64,000 nucleotides of DNA from Arthrobacter sp. ISL-48 (GTDB taxonomy: Bacteria > Actinomycetota > Actinomycetes > Actinomycetales > Micrococcaceae). The position numbers and the translations under genes were made by a program. Shown here piece after piece: positions 27,068 through 36,380 of the stretch. Within the stretch, counting starts at the first letter, position 1. The number at the start of each line of letters is the position of its first letter. The DNA is taken from positions 101,336 through 165,335 of the forward strand of contig NZ_JAGGPL010000002.1 of NCBI RefSeq assembly GCF_018613805.1. The letters run 5' to 3'. The notes beneath the pieces are model-generated. The model did no database searches. It was given only the letters and a program-made list of their open reading frames with translations, and was not told the DNA's origin.

Positions 27068-28065
27068 ACGGGACGTCGGGGCTGACGATTGAGACCAGGA
27101 GCCTGAGCAAACGGTTCGGCCATCAGCTGGCCGTGGACAGCGTGGATCTGGCAGTGCCGCACGGTTCGGTGTTCGGATTTCTGGGCCCCAACGGCTCTGG
27201 AAAGACCACCACCATCCGCATGATGCTGGGCCTTGCCGCGGCGTCGGCCGGGACGGTTAGCGTCCTGGGGCTGGAGATGCCGCGCCGGCTCCATGAAGTC
27301 CTGCCCCGTGTGGGGGCACTCGTGGAGGGCCCGGCGTTCTATCCGTTCCTGTCCGGCGCCGCCAACCTGCACCGCCTCGACGCCGCCAGCCGCCACGCAC
27401 CGCCCGCCACCCGGAAGGCACGGGTGGGTGAGGCCCTGGAACGGGTGGGCCTGGCGCACGCCGCCGGCAAGCGGGTCCACGCGTATTCCCTCGGCATGAA
27501 GCAGCGGCTGGGGATCGCCAACGCCCTGCTCTCCCCGCGGGAGCTGCTGGTCCTGGACGAGCCCACCAACGGGCTGGATCCGCAGGGAACCCGGGAGGTG
27601 CGGAGCCTGGTCCGCTCCCTGGCCGCCGACGGCGCCACAGTGTTCGTCTCCAGCCACCTGCTGGCGGAAGTGGAGCAGATCTGCACGCACGCTGCCATCA
27701 TGAGTGCCGGCCGGCTCGTGGCGCAGGGCCCGCTGGCAGAACTGCGCCAGTCCGGAGAAGCGCAGATCCGCCTGATAACGCCCGACGCCAGGAGGGCCTT
27801 TGGTGTCCTGCTGCGGCTGGGCATGGCTCCGGTGGCAGGAACGCCCGAGCCGGACGGTGAGGTGGTTACCGCTGTAGCCGCCGGGTCCAGCGCGGGCGCC
27901 GGACCCGGCGGTGATCCGGCAGCGCAGGACATGGTGGCGCCGGAGGACATCGTGGCGCGGCTGGTGGGGGCGGGGGTCCGCGTCCGGGGCTTTTCCGTGG
28001 AGCGGGAGAGCCTTGAGGACCGTTTTGTTGCCTTGACGGGGGAGGGGTTCGACGTTGCACAGTAG
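27064..28065 (+). CDS. ABC transporter ATPase (ABC-2 exporter type)
   Basis: A 333-residue ATPase: Walker A GPNGSGKTTT, signature HAYSLGMKQRLGIANALL, Walker B LLVLDEPTNGLDPQG, and switch His in VFVSSHLLAEVEQIC. The C-terminal extension (residues 235-333), with an inserted Gly/Ala-rich stretch, is the usual helper domain of drug/Nod-factor type exporters. It starts with GTG overlapping the upstream LolA-like gene and overlaps the permease gene by eleven bases. Substrate unknown; lipids, antibiotics or a peptide are all possible. Confidence 0.93.
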   Translation: MNGTSGLTIETRSLSKRFGHQLAVDSVDLAVPHGSVFGFLGPNGSGKTTTIRMMLGLAAASAGTVSVLGLEMPRRLHEVLPRVGALVEGPAFYPFLSGAANLHRLDAASRHAPPATRKARVGEALERVGLAHAAGKRVHAYSLGMKQRLGIANALLSPRELLVLDEPTNGLDPQGTREVRSLVRSLAADGATVFVSSHLLAEVEQICTHAAIMSAGRLVAQGPLAELRQSGEAQIRLITPDARRAFGVLLRLGMAPVAGTPEPDGEVVTAVAAGSSAGAGPGGDPAAQDMVAPEDIVARLVGAGVRVRGFSVERESLEDRFVALTGEGFDVAQ

Positions 28066-28936
28066 CCTGCCTGCCCGCGTCCCCGGTGCCCTCTCAAGCA
28101 GCGCGGCTGCACCGGAAACGGTGTCGAGCCTGTCCCTGCTGGCATCCGAACTCAAGGTCCTGTTCCAGCGCCGCCGGACCTGGGCGATGCTGTTGGCACT
28201 GGCCGCCATACCTGTGCTGATCGCCGTCGCCGTCAGGCTTTCCTCAAGCGTCCCGGCGGGCAGGGGGCCCGCGTTCCTGGACAGGATCACGCAAAACGGA
28301 CTCTTCGTGGCGGTTACGGCAATGTTGGTTTCCGTTCCCCTGTTCCTGCCCCTCACCATTGGGGTGGTGGCCGGCGACACCATTGCGGGCGAGGCAAGCC
28401 TGGGCACCCTGCGGTACCTGCTGGTGGCACCGGCCGGGCGCGTGCGGCTGCTGCTGGTCAAGTATGCCGGGGCCCTTGTTTTCTGTGTGGCGGCACCGGT
28501 AACAGTAGCGCTGGCCGGTGCAGCTATCGGAGGACTGTTTTTCCCGATCGGCCCGGTGACGCTGTTGTCCGGCGATGTGGTCCAGCCGCCGGAAGCGGCG
28601 CTCCGGCTGGTTCTGATCGCAGCCTACCTTTCGTTGTCCCTTGCCGGGCTCTCAGCCATCGGCCTCTTCCTATCCACCCTCACCGTTGTACCGGTCGGCG
28701 CGATGGCAGCAACTGTGGTGGCGTCCGTGGTGTCACAGGTCCTGGACCAGCTTCCGCAGCTGGAGTGGCTGCACCCGTGGCTGTTCAGCCACTACTGGTT
28801 TGGCTTCGCCGACGTCCTGCGCCAGCCTGTGCTGTGGGACTCGTTCGCCAGCAACGCCATCCTGCAGGCAGGCTATGTGGCTGTTTTCGGCGCGCTCGCG
28901 TACGGGAGGTTTGTCACCAAAGATGTGTTGTCCTGA
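28055..28936 (+). CDS. ABC-2-type transporter permease
   Basis: A 293-residue membrane protein with six predicted spans (for example MLLALAAIPVLIAVAV, LFVAVTAMLVSVPLFLPLTIGVV, AGLSAIGLFLSTLTVVPV). EAS-LGTLRYLLVAPAGR after the second span is typical of ABC-2 permeases. The start is TTG at 28055, with GGAGGGG seven bases upstream, inside the end of the ATPase gene. It completes a three-gene exporter unit with the ATPase and the LolA-like exported protein. Confidence 0.88.
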   Translation: MHSSLPARVPGALSSSAAAPETVSSLSLLASELKVLFQRRRTWAMLLALAAIPVLIAVAVRLSSSVPAGRGPAFLDRITQNGLFVAVTAMLVSVPLFLPLTIGVVAGDTIAGEASLGTLRYLLVAPAGRVRLLLVKYAGALVFCVAAPVTVALAGAAIGGLFFPIGPVTLLSGDVVQPPEAALRLVLIAAYLSLSLAGLSAIGLFLSTLTVVPVGAMAATVVASVVSQVLDQLPQLEWLHPWLFSHYWFGFADVLRQPVLWDSFASNAILQAGYVAVFGALAYGRFVTKDVLS

Positions 28937-28956
28937 TTGCAGAGCTGCCGGCTGCT

Positions 28957-30633
28957 TCAGAGCTGCCGGGCGAGGGAGCGTCCCACCGTCCGTCCCGTGA
29001 AGATGCAGCCGCCCAGGAATGTACCTTCCAAAGCGTTGTAACCGTGCGCGCCGCCCCCGCCGAAGCCGGCGGCTTCACCCGCGGCGTAGAGGCCTGGCAT
29101 GAGGCTGCCGTCCCTGGCGAAGGCCTGGCCATTGAGGTCGGTCTGGATCCCACCGAGGGTCTTGCGGGTGACGATATGCAGCTTCACGGCGATGAGCGGG
29201 CCGGCCGCCGGGTCGAGGATCCTGTGGGGCTTGGCTGTCCGGAACAACTTGTCTCCGAGGTATCGCCGGCTGTTCTGGATGCCCATGACCTGAGCGTCTT
29301 TGGAGTACCGGTTGGTCATTTCCGCATCCCGTTGCAGGATCTGCCGTTCGATGTGCCCGTAATCCAGCAGGGACTCAACGGTGAGACGGTTCATCCCCGC
29401 GACGAGGTCGCCGAGGTTTTCGGCGACGACGAAGTCCGCCCCTTTGGTTTTAAACGCTTCGACGGGGGGCGGCGCCCCGTGCCCGAGGCGGCTCCTGAGC
29501 ATGAGCATGAAGTCGCGGTTGGTGATGTCAGGGTTTTGCTCGGATCCGGAGAGGGCAAACTCCCGCTCGATGATCTTCTGGGTGAGGATGAACCAGGAGT
29601 GGTCGTACTGCGCGATGTCGGGAGTCGCGCGCAGGAGCTTGAGCGTGCCGAGGGTGTCGTATCCGGGAAATCCGGGCGCCGGGAGGCGCCGCCCCAGAGC
29701 ATCGAACCAGAGGGAGGAGGGGCCGGGCAGGATCCGGATCGCGTGATCGGGCCAGATCGGGTTCCAGTTCCGGATCCCTTCGGTGTAGTGCCACATCCGG
29801 TCGCGGTTGACCAGACGTACGCCGGCGGCGTCAGCGATGTCGAGCATCCGCCCGTCGACGTGTTTGGGCACGCCGGTGATCATGGTCGCGGGCGGCGTCC
29901 CCAGGCGTTCGGGCCACCACTTGCGCACCTGCTCATGATTGCCGCCAATGCCGCCGGTTGCGATCACCACTGCCTGGGCAGTCAGCTCGAACTCGCCGGC
30001 TTTGTCCCGGTTCGACGTGGCCCCACGCATTGCTGAGTCGGGCGCGAGCACTGTGCCATGCACGCCAGTGACCGTGTTTCCCGTGCGGATTAGGCCGTCA
30101 ACCTGGTGGCGGAAATAGAAGGTGACCCGCCGGTCTGCTGCAGCCGCGCGGGCCTTGTCAGCGAATGGTTCCGAGATTCCTGTGCCTGTTCCCCAGGGGA
30201 CGTGGAAGCGGGGCACTGAGTTGCCGTGACCCCCGGCCCTGCCGTCCCCACGCTCGGCCCAGCCCACGAGCGGGGTGAATTTCACGCCTTGCTCCTGCAG
30301 CCACTGCCGCTTGTCGCCGGCCGCAAACTCAACGTAGGCGCGGCCCCACTTCTGCGCCCACACATCTTCGGGGAGATTTCCGGAGAAGCGGTCCCATCCG
30401 GCGCTGCCTTGCCAGTCCTGCCAGGCAAGGTCGAATGAGTCCTTGACTCCGAAGCGGCGCTGCATCGGGGTGTTGACCATAAAGATGCCGCCGAACGACC
30501 AGAAGGCCTGGCCGCCGAGGTTGGCTTCATTCTCCTGGTCGATGATCGCGACCCGTTTGCCTGCCCGGACCAGCTCGTTGGAGGCCACCAGGCCGGCAAG
30601 GCCGCCTCCGATGATGATCACATCTGCATCCAA
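28957..30633 (-). CDS. FAD-binding dehydrogenase (KstD / fumarate-reductase flavoprotein family)
   Basis: A 558-residue flavoprotein. The frame is open to 30834, but the TTG at 30633 with AGGAGG six bases upstream places the FAD-binding GGGLAGLVASNELVRAGKRV right at the N-terminus, as in the family. Other blocks are DQENEANLGGQAFWSFGG, VIATGGIGGNHEQVRKWWPERLG and the C-terminal PGLYAAGEAAGFGGGGAHGYNALEGTFLGG that closes the FAD site. Relatives oxidise 3-ketosteroids or are annotated simply as FAD-binding dehydrogenases; no steroid genes lie nearby, so the substrate is open. It converges on the ABC permease gene. Confidence 0.9.
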   Translation of the reverse strand: MDADVIIIGGGLAGLVASNELVRAGKRVAIIDQENEANLGGQAFWSFGGIFMVNTPMQRRFGVKDSFDLAWQDWQGSAGWDRFSGNLPEDVWAQKWGRAYVEFAAGDKRQWLQEQGVKFTPLVGWAERGDGRAGGHGNSVPRFHVPWGTGTGISEPFADKARAAAADRRVTFYFRHQVDGLIRTGNTVTGVHGTVLAPDSAMRGATSNRDKAGEFELTAQAVVIATGGIGGNHEQVRKWWPERLGTPPATMITGVPKHVDGRMLDIADAAGVRLVNRDRMWHYTEGIRNWNPIWPDHAIRILPGPSSLWFDALGRRLPAPGFPGYDTLGTLKLLRATPDIAQYDHSWFILTQKIIEREFALSGSEQNPDITNRDFMLMLRSRLGHGAPPPVEAFKTKGADFVVAENLGDLVAGMNRLTVESLLDYGHIERQILQRDAEMTNRYSKDAQVMGIQNSRRYLGDKLFRTAKPHRILDPAAGPLIAVKLHIVTRKTLGGIQTDLNGQAFARDGSLMPGLYAAGEAAGFGGGGAHGYNALEGTFLGGCIFTGRTVGRSLARQL

Positions 30634-30683
30634 GCCAATCCTCCTAGTGTGGGCGCGGCCCTGCAGCGTTGCTGCAGGAACGG

Positions 30684-32078
30684 TTAGTAGCGCGCAGCGT
30701 ACGGGTACAGCTGCATCCCCGCCATCCGGCTCAGCTGGGTGACTGCGATGCCTTCCTCCGGATTCAACGCCTGGACCACCTGGCCGTTCCCCAGATAGAT
30801 CGCTACATGGTAGAAGTCCGGCGCCGAGCCCCACACCAGGAGGTCGCCGCGCTGCGCCTGCGAGAGGGGTACGTGGACCGGGGCGGCGGCATACTGCTGC
30901 GCGGCAGTGCGGGGGAGGTATTTGCCGGCGGCGGCGAACGCGGCCTGCACCAGTCCCGAGCAGTCAAAACCGTACGGCCCGGTGCCCCCGTACTGGTAGA
31001 AGTACGGTGCCCCTACTTTGGTCATGGCGACCGAGATGGCGGTCTCGTTGCTTCCGCCCGGTGACGGTGCCGGAGCGACGGGTGCAGGAGCAGGAACGGG
31101 GGCTACCGGTGCCGGAGCAACCGGCGGCGGGCCGGGCGCCGGGGCAGCGGGTGCGGGCGGGGCGGGTGCGGGTAATGGAGCCGGTACCACCTGCGGCGGG
31201 ACCGCAGGGATGGGACTTCCTCCGCTCGAGCCAGCCCTTCGTCCGGCAGCGCCCTGGTCCGCTGCGGCCTTGTCCGCGGCCGCAGACACGGCTGCTAGGC
31301 GGGCTTCCTCGCGCTGCCGGTCGAGGGCATCGACTCGCGCTGATTCCAGGGCAACCGTGGTGTTCCGCAGCTGCGCCAGTTGGTCTACGAGGACTGTCCT
31401 TTGCGCCTTGGCGTCGGCCACCGCCTTGGCCTGCGCTGCATTGGCCTGTTCGGCCTCCGTCTTGCGGGCTTCGGCGTTCCTTGCCGCGTCATCTGCGGCG
31501 CGGTTGGCGTCCTCGGCCGCAGCGGTCAGGGACCGGGCCGCGGCAGCCGCCGTCTCAGCGGATTCGAAAGCGCGGCTGCGGCTGGCCGAAATTGCCTCCA
31601 GGGTTGCAGCCTGCTCCAGGACTTCTCCGCTGCCGCTCATGAACGTGCTAAGCGCCGGGTTCATCCCGCCGTTGCGGTACAGATCCCCGGCGAGCTGGCC
31701 GATCTGCTTACGCGTCTTGTCCTGCTCCTGCCCCGCCGCCTCCGCCTTTGCCATGGCAGCCGTGGCGGCCGTCTGGCGCGCCTGCAGCTCCACCAGGGCG
31801 TCGCTGTACGAGTTGTTTGCCCGCAGGGCCTGCGCAAAAGTGGCCTCCTGGGCGCTGGCTGCATCCGCCAGGATGCGCTCGATTGCGGTGACCTCTTCCG
31901 CCGTCGCGGTCTCATTTGATTTTGCTGCGGCGATGTCTTCCGGAGACGGCATGTCCGGCGACGCCGGACGCTGAATGGCGGGCGCCGGGGCTGCCTGGGC
32001 GGGTAAGGCGGGGGCTCCGAAAAGTACGACGGCGGTGCACAGTACAGCGGCCTTCCGGCCGGATCGGGTCAATCCCAT
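30684..32078 (-). CDS. Secreted NlpC/P60 peptidoglycan endopeptidase with coiled coil
   Basis: A 464-residue exported protein. Signal peptide (residues 1-29, ending PAQAA), an Ala-rich coiled coil (about 45-270), a Pro/Ala-rich linker (about 275-340) and a C-terminal NlpC/P60 domain with catalytic Cys373 in FDCSGLVQAAF, His424 in FYHVAIYLG and Asn439 in ALNPEEG. This is the RipA/Cgl-type layout of enzymes that cut the D-Glu-mDAP or D-iGln-Lys bond during septum splitting, the coiled coil keeping the enzyme inactive until recruited. It stands alone between a flavoprotein and a metal exporter. Confidence 0.93.
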   Translation of the reverse strand: MGLTRSGRKAAVLCTAVVLFGAPALPAQAAPAPAIQRPASPDMPSPEDIAAAKSNETATAEEVTAIERILADAASAQEATFAQALRANNSYSDALVELQARQTAATAAMAKAEAAGQEQDKTRKQIGQLAGDLYRNGGMNPALSTFMSGSGEVLEQAATLEAISASRSRAFESAETAAAAARSLTAAAEDANRAADDAARNAEARKTEAEQANAAQAKAVADAKAQRTVLVDQLAQLRNTTVALESARVDALDRQREEARLAAVSAAADKAAADQGAAGRRAGSSGGSPIPAVPPQVVPAPLPAPAPPAPAAPAPGPPPVAPAPVAPVPAPAPVAPAPSPGGSNETAISVAMTKVGAPYFYQYGGTGPYGFDCSGLVQAAFAAAGKYLPRTAAQQYAAAPVHVPLSQAQRGDLLVWGSAPDFYHVAIYLGNGQVVQALNPEEGIAVTQLSRMAGMQLYPYAARY

Positions 32079-32305
32079 TCGCAGAACCTCGCAGCATAGT
32101 AAGGCCGGGGCAGCGAGGGTTTGGTGTGCGGCACAAAGATGCCCCTCTGCTGATCGCCCAGCAGTCCGAGGCTACGTGACCGCTTGCACTTTGGCAACAA
32201 GAGTCACATCAATAACATAAACAACAACTGTGAAATGAGGGCACATCTAGCCTCGGCGTGTCGGGAAGTCGGCCCTTCGCCTTAGCCCTTCCCGCCTTGT
32301 CGCGA

Positions 32306-33226
32306 CTAGGCGTGCTGGTGGGACTCGTGCTCCGAGTGGCTGGCGGGCTCCAACTGGAAGGTGCAGTGCTCGGTGTCGAAGTGGGATCCGAGGCAGGTAG
32401 TGAGTTTGTCCAGGACCTGGTCGGCGCCGCGGGCGTTGAGCACTCCGTCTTCCACCACCACATGCGCGGAAAACACCGGCACCCCAGAGGTGATTGTCCA
32501 GATATGGATGTCGTGGACGTCGACAACCCCGCCTACGGAGAGGATATGTTCGCGGATCATCTGCACCTCCACCCCCTTCGGGCTGGCCTCAAGCAGTACG
32601 TCCACCACATCGCGCAGCAGACTCCACGCCCGCGGCAGAATCATCAGGGCTATCAGGACGGACGCAATGGTGTCCGCTGCCTGGTATCCGGTGATGAGGA
32701 TGACCACGGCCGCGACGATGACGGCGAAGGAGCCGAGCAGGTCGCCGAGCACCTCGAGATAGGCGCCGCGGACGTTGAGGCTGTCCTCATGTGCGCCCCG
32801 CAGGATCATCAGCGATACCAGGTTTGCCACGGCGCCCAGGATTGCGGCGAAGAGCATGACGTCCGTGTGGACTTCGGGCGCAGATCCGATGCGCCTGATG
32901 GCCTCCGTGAAGATCACGACCGATATCACGACCAGGATCAATGCGTTTGCCAGCGCCGCCAGCACCTCGGCGCGCTGGTAGCCATACGTCCGCAGGTCGC
33001 TGGCCGGCCGGCCCGCGATCCACGACGCCAGGAGGGCAATGGTCACGCCCGCCGCGTCAGAGAGCATATGGCCGGCGTCCGCCAGCAGGGCAAGCGAACC
33101 GGAGAGGAGGGCGCCCGCCACCTGGACCACCACCACGGCCAGGGTAATGGACAGGACGGCGATGAGCCGTTTGCGGTGGCGGCCCGTTGCCGTGATTCCG
33201 TGGGTGTGGCTGTGGTCGTGTCCCAT
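32306..33226 (-). CDS. Cation diffusion facilitator (CzcD-type zinc/cobalt exporter)
   Basis: A 306-residue membrane protein starting MGHDHSHTHG, a His-rich metal-binding N-terminus. Six spans, with the paired metal-site motif LLADAGHMLSDAAG in span 2 and a second HxxxD-like pair in span 5 (NVRGAYLEVLGDLLGS), then a cytoplasmic dimer domain (DVHDIHIWTITSGVPVFSAHV). It exports Zn2+ or related ions against protons. The ATG at 33226 is chosen over an upstream one because it gives the classical CzcD start. It ends in a His/Ser/Glu tail. Confidence 0.93.
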   Translation of the reverse strand: MGHDHSHTHGITATGRHRKRLIAVLSITLAVVVVQVAGALLSGSLALLADAGHMLSDAAGVTIALLASWIAGRPASDLRTYGYQRAEVLAALANALILVVISVVIFTEAIRRIGSAPEVHTDVMLFAAILGAVANLVSLMILRGAHEDSLNVRGAYLEVLGDLLGSFAVIVAAVVILITGYQAADTIASVLIALMILPRAWSLLRDVVDVLLEASPKGVEVQMIREHILSVGGVVDVHDIHIWTITSGVPVFSAHVVVEDGVLNARGADQVLDKLTTCLGSHFDTEHCTFQLEPASHSEHESHQHA

Positions 33227-33236
33227 GCCTACAAGG

Positions 33237-33665
33237 CTAGTCCCAGCCGAGCTCATGCAGCCGCGCGTCGCCGATGCCGAAGTGGTGCGCCACCTCATGG
33301 ATCACCGTGACGGCCACTTCGTGGATCACCTCATCACGGGATGCGCAGATTTCGAGGATGGGCCGGCGGTAGATGGTGATGCGGTCCGGGAGCGAGCCCG
33401 CGTCCCACCAGGAGTCACGTTCGGTCAGCGGCACGCCCTCGTACAGTCCCAGCAGCACTGTGTTCGGGTCTTCGCCTGGTCCCGGCACATAGTCGTCCTC
33501 GATGAACACAGCCACGTTGTCCATGGCGCTGGCAATCTTGGCCGGGATTCGGTTCAAGGCGTCGGCGACCGCGGACTCGAAGTCGTCGGCCGACATGTCA
33601 AACGGGGCGCAGTCCTGTGGACCATCCGGGATGATGGGAAGTCCTGGCGGCAGGTTGGCGGGCAT
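33237..33665 (-). CDS. Small zincin-like metallopeptidase
   Basis: A 142-residue cytoplasmic protein with the zinc site HEVAHHFGIGD near residue 120 (HExxH plus the downstream Asp). The region EDDYVPGPGEDPNTVLLGLYEGVPL is shared by the actinobacterial small metallopeptidase family (minimal MMP-like proteins). AGGGA precedes the ATG. It ends ten bases before the CDF gene start and may be co-transcribed. Substrates of this family are unknown. Confidence 0.85.
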   Translation of the reverse strand: MPANLPPGLPIIPDGPQDCAPFDMSADDFESAVADALNRIPAKIASAMDNVAVFIEDDYVPGPGEDPNTVLLGLYEGVPLTERDSWWDAGSLPDRITIYRRPILEICASRDEVIHEVAVTVIHEVAHHFGIGDARLHELGWD

Positions 33666-33721
33666 ATCCCTGACTCTAGCGGGAAGCGGTGACGTCCGGA
33701 CCTGCTCAGGTCATCTGTCCG

Positions 33722-34690
33722 TTACGACGCCGACCGCTCGCGGGACCGGCGCCGGGTGAGGCCCACGCCCACCAGGCAGACGGCGCCTCCCACAAGCCCC
33801 CAGACAGACGGGATCTCGCCCAGCAGCAGCCAGGAGATCAGGATGGTGGTCCCTGGCACCAGATAGGTGGTCGCGGCCAGTTTGCCGGCGTCAACCAGGG
33901 ACAGGGCATAGGCCCACGTCGTGAAGGCGATGGCAGTTGGGAAAACACCAAGGTAGCCGAGCCCCAGAGTTGCAGGCAATGGGGCAGCCTGCAACTCGGA
34001 AACCAGCTGACCGGTAAAAGGCAAGCAGCAGAGGGCGCCCACCATGATGCCGAACCATGTGGCCTGGCCTGCCGGGAACTTTCGCAGGACGGGCTTCTGG
34101 ATGATGACGCTGACGGCGGCCAGCACGGCGGCAAGGAGGCAGAGCAGCACGCCGGCAACATCCGCCGTCGGACCTTTTCCGGAGACGGGGCCTGAACCGG
34201 AAGCCGATCCCAGCGCGATCAGTGCGACGCCGCCGAACGCTACCAGGCTGCCGATGACAAGCCAGCGGGGGAAGCCCTCCTTGAGGAAGATGCCGGCCAT
34301 AGCGGCAACGAGAATGGGGGCGACGTTGATCAGCATCGCGCTGGTTCCGGCGTCCAGCAGGTGTTCCGCAGCATTCAATGCCACGTTGTATCCGCCGAAC
34401 CACATCACGCCGTACGCCAAGATGGGCCACCATTCGTGGCCTTGTGGAAAGTTCCTGCTTTTCCACAGCTGCGGCAGCACCAGGGCACCGAGCACGACGG
34501 CGGCAACGGCCAGCCTGCCCAGCGTCAGGGAGCCGGGGGAGAACGTGGGGCCGATGGCCCGGATGCCGACAAAGGCGGAAGCCCAGAGCACCACGGTGAC
34601 CACTACGGCCACGATGCCCAGGGCACTGGTGGAACGGCCCTCCGGCAGGACGGCAGCTGACTCTTCGGACCGGGTGTGGGTGGTTGCCAT
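33722..34690 (-). CDS. EamA/DMT-family transporter
   Basis: A 322-residue membrane protein with ten predicted spans arranged as two EamA repeats: the first begins VVVTVVLWASAFVGIRA and the second DVAGVLLCLLAAVLAAVS. GLGYLGVFPTAIAFTTWAYAL and YLVPGTTILISWLLLGEIP are standard for the drug/metabolite transporter superfamily. Such proteins usually export amino acids or metabolites. The gene is alone and ends just before the metallopeptidase gene start on the same strand. Confidence 0.92.
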   Translation of the reverse strand: MATTHTRSEESAAVLPEGRSTSALGIVAVVVTVVLWASAFVGIRAIGPTFSPGSLTLGRLAVAAVVLGALVLPQLWKSRNFPQGHEWWPILAYGVMWFGGYNVALNAAEHLLDAGTSAMLINVAPILVAAMAGIFLKEGFPRWLVIGSLVAFGGVALIALGSASGSGPVSGKGPTADVAGVLLCLLAAVLAAVSVIIQKPVLRKFPAGQATWFGIMVGALCCLPFTGQLVSELQAAPLPATLGLGYLGVFPTAIAFTTWAYALSLVDAGKLAATTYLVPGTTILISWLLLGEIPSVWGLVGGAVCLVGVGLTRRRSRERSAS

Positions 34691-34802
34691 GCAGCCAATC
34701 TAGTCCGGGTCCGGCGCCCTGGGCTGGCGGAAATCGGCCACGTCTAGTCGAGTTTCTGCCAAAGAACGGGTGGTGGGCCTGAAGCTGCCCATGAGTGCTC
34801 GG

Positions 34803-35846
34803 TCAGCTTCCGGAGGACCACTCCAGGAGCTTCTCAAGGGGCCACGTGGTGACGATTCGCTCGGCGGGGACGTGGTTCAGGGCAGCCCTCTCTGCTCCGT
34901 ACTGGAGAAAGTCCAGCTGGCCCGGCGCATGGGCGTCGCTGTCAATCGAGAACAAGCAGCCGGCTTCGAGGGCCAGCTGGATCAGGTCATCGGGTGGATC
35001 CTGCCGCTCGGGGCGTGAATTGATCTCTACAGCCACGTTGAGTTCGGCGCAGGCGGCAAACACCTTCTTGGCATCGAATTCCGACGGCGGACGGGTGCCG
35101 CGCGATCCCTCCACCAGGCGGCCGGTGCAGTGGCCCAGCACGTTCGTGTGCGGATCCTGGATGCCCTTGAGCATCCGCTCCGTCATGGTGGTCCGGTCCG
35201 AGCGCAGCTTGGAATGGACACTCGCCACCACAATGTCCAGCCGGTCCAGCATTTCCGGCTCCTGGTCCAACTTCCCGGACTCCAGGATGTCCACCTCGAT
35301 TCCGGTCAGGAGCCGGAAGCCGTTGCCGTTCCTCTTTCCGTTGCCGTGCTGACCGTCCGAATTGATGGCGGCCACAACGTCAAGCTGTTCGGTCAGCCGC
35401 TCCGCACTGAGCCCGTTGGCGATTTTCAGGTTTGGCGAGTGATCTGTCAGGGCAAGGTACTCGTGCCCCAGGAGGCGGGCAGTGTCAGCCATCAGGGAAA
35501 TGGGTGAGCCGCCGTCGGACCAGTCGCTGTGGCTGTGAAGGTCACCACGGAGTGCGGCGCGGAGTTCCCCGCCGCCTTCGGCGAGCGGTTCGACGTTTCG
35601 CTGGCGCAGGTCTTCGAGGTACTCGGGCACTGCGCCGTCCACTGCCTGGCAGATCACCTGGTAGGTCCTGTCCCCGATTCCCTTCATGCTTTTGAGCCGG
35701 CCGTCCCGGGCCCGCGCCTCCACTTCGCCAGGTTCCAGGCGGCTGATGATGTCAGCGGCCTTTCGGAAGGCCTGCACCTTGAAGGTGGCGGCGCGTCCGC
35801 GTTCCAGCCAGTAGGCAATCTCATTGAGCGCGTCAACGGCATCCAT
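34803..35846 (-). CDS. PHP-domain phosphoesterase with helix-hairpin-helix N-terminus (PolX-like)
   Basis: A 347-residue protein. The N-terminal 80 residues (FRKAADIISRLEPGEVEARAR, LKSMKGIGDRTYQVIC) form a helix-hairpin-helix DNA-binding unit, and the rest is a PHP metal-dependent domain: GDLHSHSDWSDGG, LALTDHSPNLK, LLTGIEVDILESG, ASVHSKLR, NVLGHCTGRL and DSDAHAPGQL. This matches the C-terminal half of DNA polymerase X / YcdX-like histidinol-phosphatase proteins, without a polymerase domain. The ATG at 35846 is chosen because the longer frame to 35963 adds sequence unlike the family. Role probably in DNA end processing; inferred. Confidence 0.85.
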   Translation of the reverse strand: MDAVDALNEIAYWLERGRAATFKVQAFRKAADIISRLEPGEVEARARDGRLKSMKGIGDRTYQVICQAVDGAVPEYLEDLRQRNVEPLAEGGGELRAALRGDLHSHSDWSDGGSPISLMADTARLLGHEYLALTDHSPNLKIANGLSAERLTEQLDVVAAINSDGQHGNGKRNGNGFRLLTGIEVDILESGKLDQEPEMLDRLDIVVASVHSKLRSDRTTMTERMLKGIQDPHTNVLGHCTGRLVEGSRGTRPPSEFDAKKVFAACAELNVAVEINSRPERQDPPDDLIQLALEAGCLFSIDSDAHAPGQLDFLQYGAERAALNHVPAERIVTTWPLEKLLEWSSGS

Positions 35847-35898
35847 CTGTCCATCTTCGCCGCTCTCGGTGGTTTGTTCACGGGGCTGCTGACCGATT

Positions 35899-35927
35899 TT
35901 GGATAATTCCTGCGGAAGCCCTATAGT
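35899..35927 (+). promoter_or_regulatory. Promoter of the tRNA cluster
   Basis: TTGGAT (35899-35904), a 17-base spacer and TATAGT (35922-35927) form a good sigma-70-type promoter about 90 bases upstream of tRNA-Glu on the plus strand. Confidence 0.65.
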
Positions 35928-36015
35928 TTTAGAGTCCAGTTCGGAGAAACAGCATAAGGACAAAGACTGAAAGCCCCGGCTCGAAGCCTTTTATTTTTGT
36001 TCCGAACGGGTTCTG

Positions 36016-36088
36016 GCCCCCATCGTCTAGCGGCCTAGGACACCGCCCTTTCACGGCGGCGGCACGGGTTCGAATCCCGTTGGGGGTA
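36016..36088 (+). tRNA. tRNA-Glu (TTC)
   Basis: A 73-base cloverleaf: acceptor GCCCCCA/TGGGGGT, anticodon loop CTTTCAC in a CCGCC/GGCGG stem giving anticodon TTC, and a normal T-loop GGTTCGAAT. No CCA is encoded. It is the first of three tRNA genes transcribed together. Confidence 0.97.
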
Positions 36089-36179
36089 CGCAAGGACTGG
36101 TCTGGCAGGCTGCAAATGTCTGGTAGGCTGGAAGCCTTGAAAAAACGCGGTAGCGATACTGCGGAAGCAAGAAAAGCAA

Positions 36180-36253
36180 GGCCCTGTAGCGCAGTTGGTT
36201 AGCGCGCCGCCCTGTCACGGCGGAGGTCGCGGGTTCAAGTCCCGTCAGGGTCG
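36180..36253 (+). tRNA. tRNA-Asp (GTC)
   Basis: A 74-base cloverleaf: acceptor GGCCCTG/CAGGGTC with discriminator G, anticodon loop CTGTCAC in CCGCC/GGCGG, anticodon GTC, T-loop GGTTCAAGT. CCA not encoded. Confidence 0.97.
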
Positions 36254-36301
36254 CTCTGATTGCCAGAAGAAATTCCGGCTGTCGTGGTGACTAGTCACCT
36301 A

Positions 36302-36377
36302 GGCTCTGTAGCTCAGTTGGTAGAGCGTTCGACTGAAAATCGAAAGGTCACCGGATCGACGCCGGTCGGAGCCACCA
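36302..36377 (+). tRNA. tRNA-Phe (GAA)
   Basis: A cloverleaf with acceptor GGCTCTG/CGGAGCC, anticodon loop CTGAAAA, anticodon GAA, and an encoded CCA end (36375-36377). The T-loop reads GGATCGACG instead of the usual GGTTCGA. It is the last tRNA of the cluster; the accessory stretch begins directly after it, which fits use of its 3' end as an integration site. Confidence 0.96.
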
Positions 36378-36380
36378 GCT

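Noticed and set aside
26614..28461. Minus-strand frame of 615 codons opposite the ABC exporter genes
   Set aside because: Shadow frame with Ser/Arg/Pro-rich composition; the plus-strand genes have all ABC motifs.
32079..32305. Possible c-di-AMP riboswitch before the NlpC/P60 gene
   Set aside because: Such riboswitches often precede cell-wall hydrolase genes in actinobacteria, but the conserved blocks were not found; only a small hairpin CTGCTGGGCGATCAGCAG is seen.
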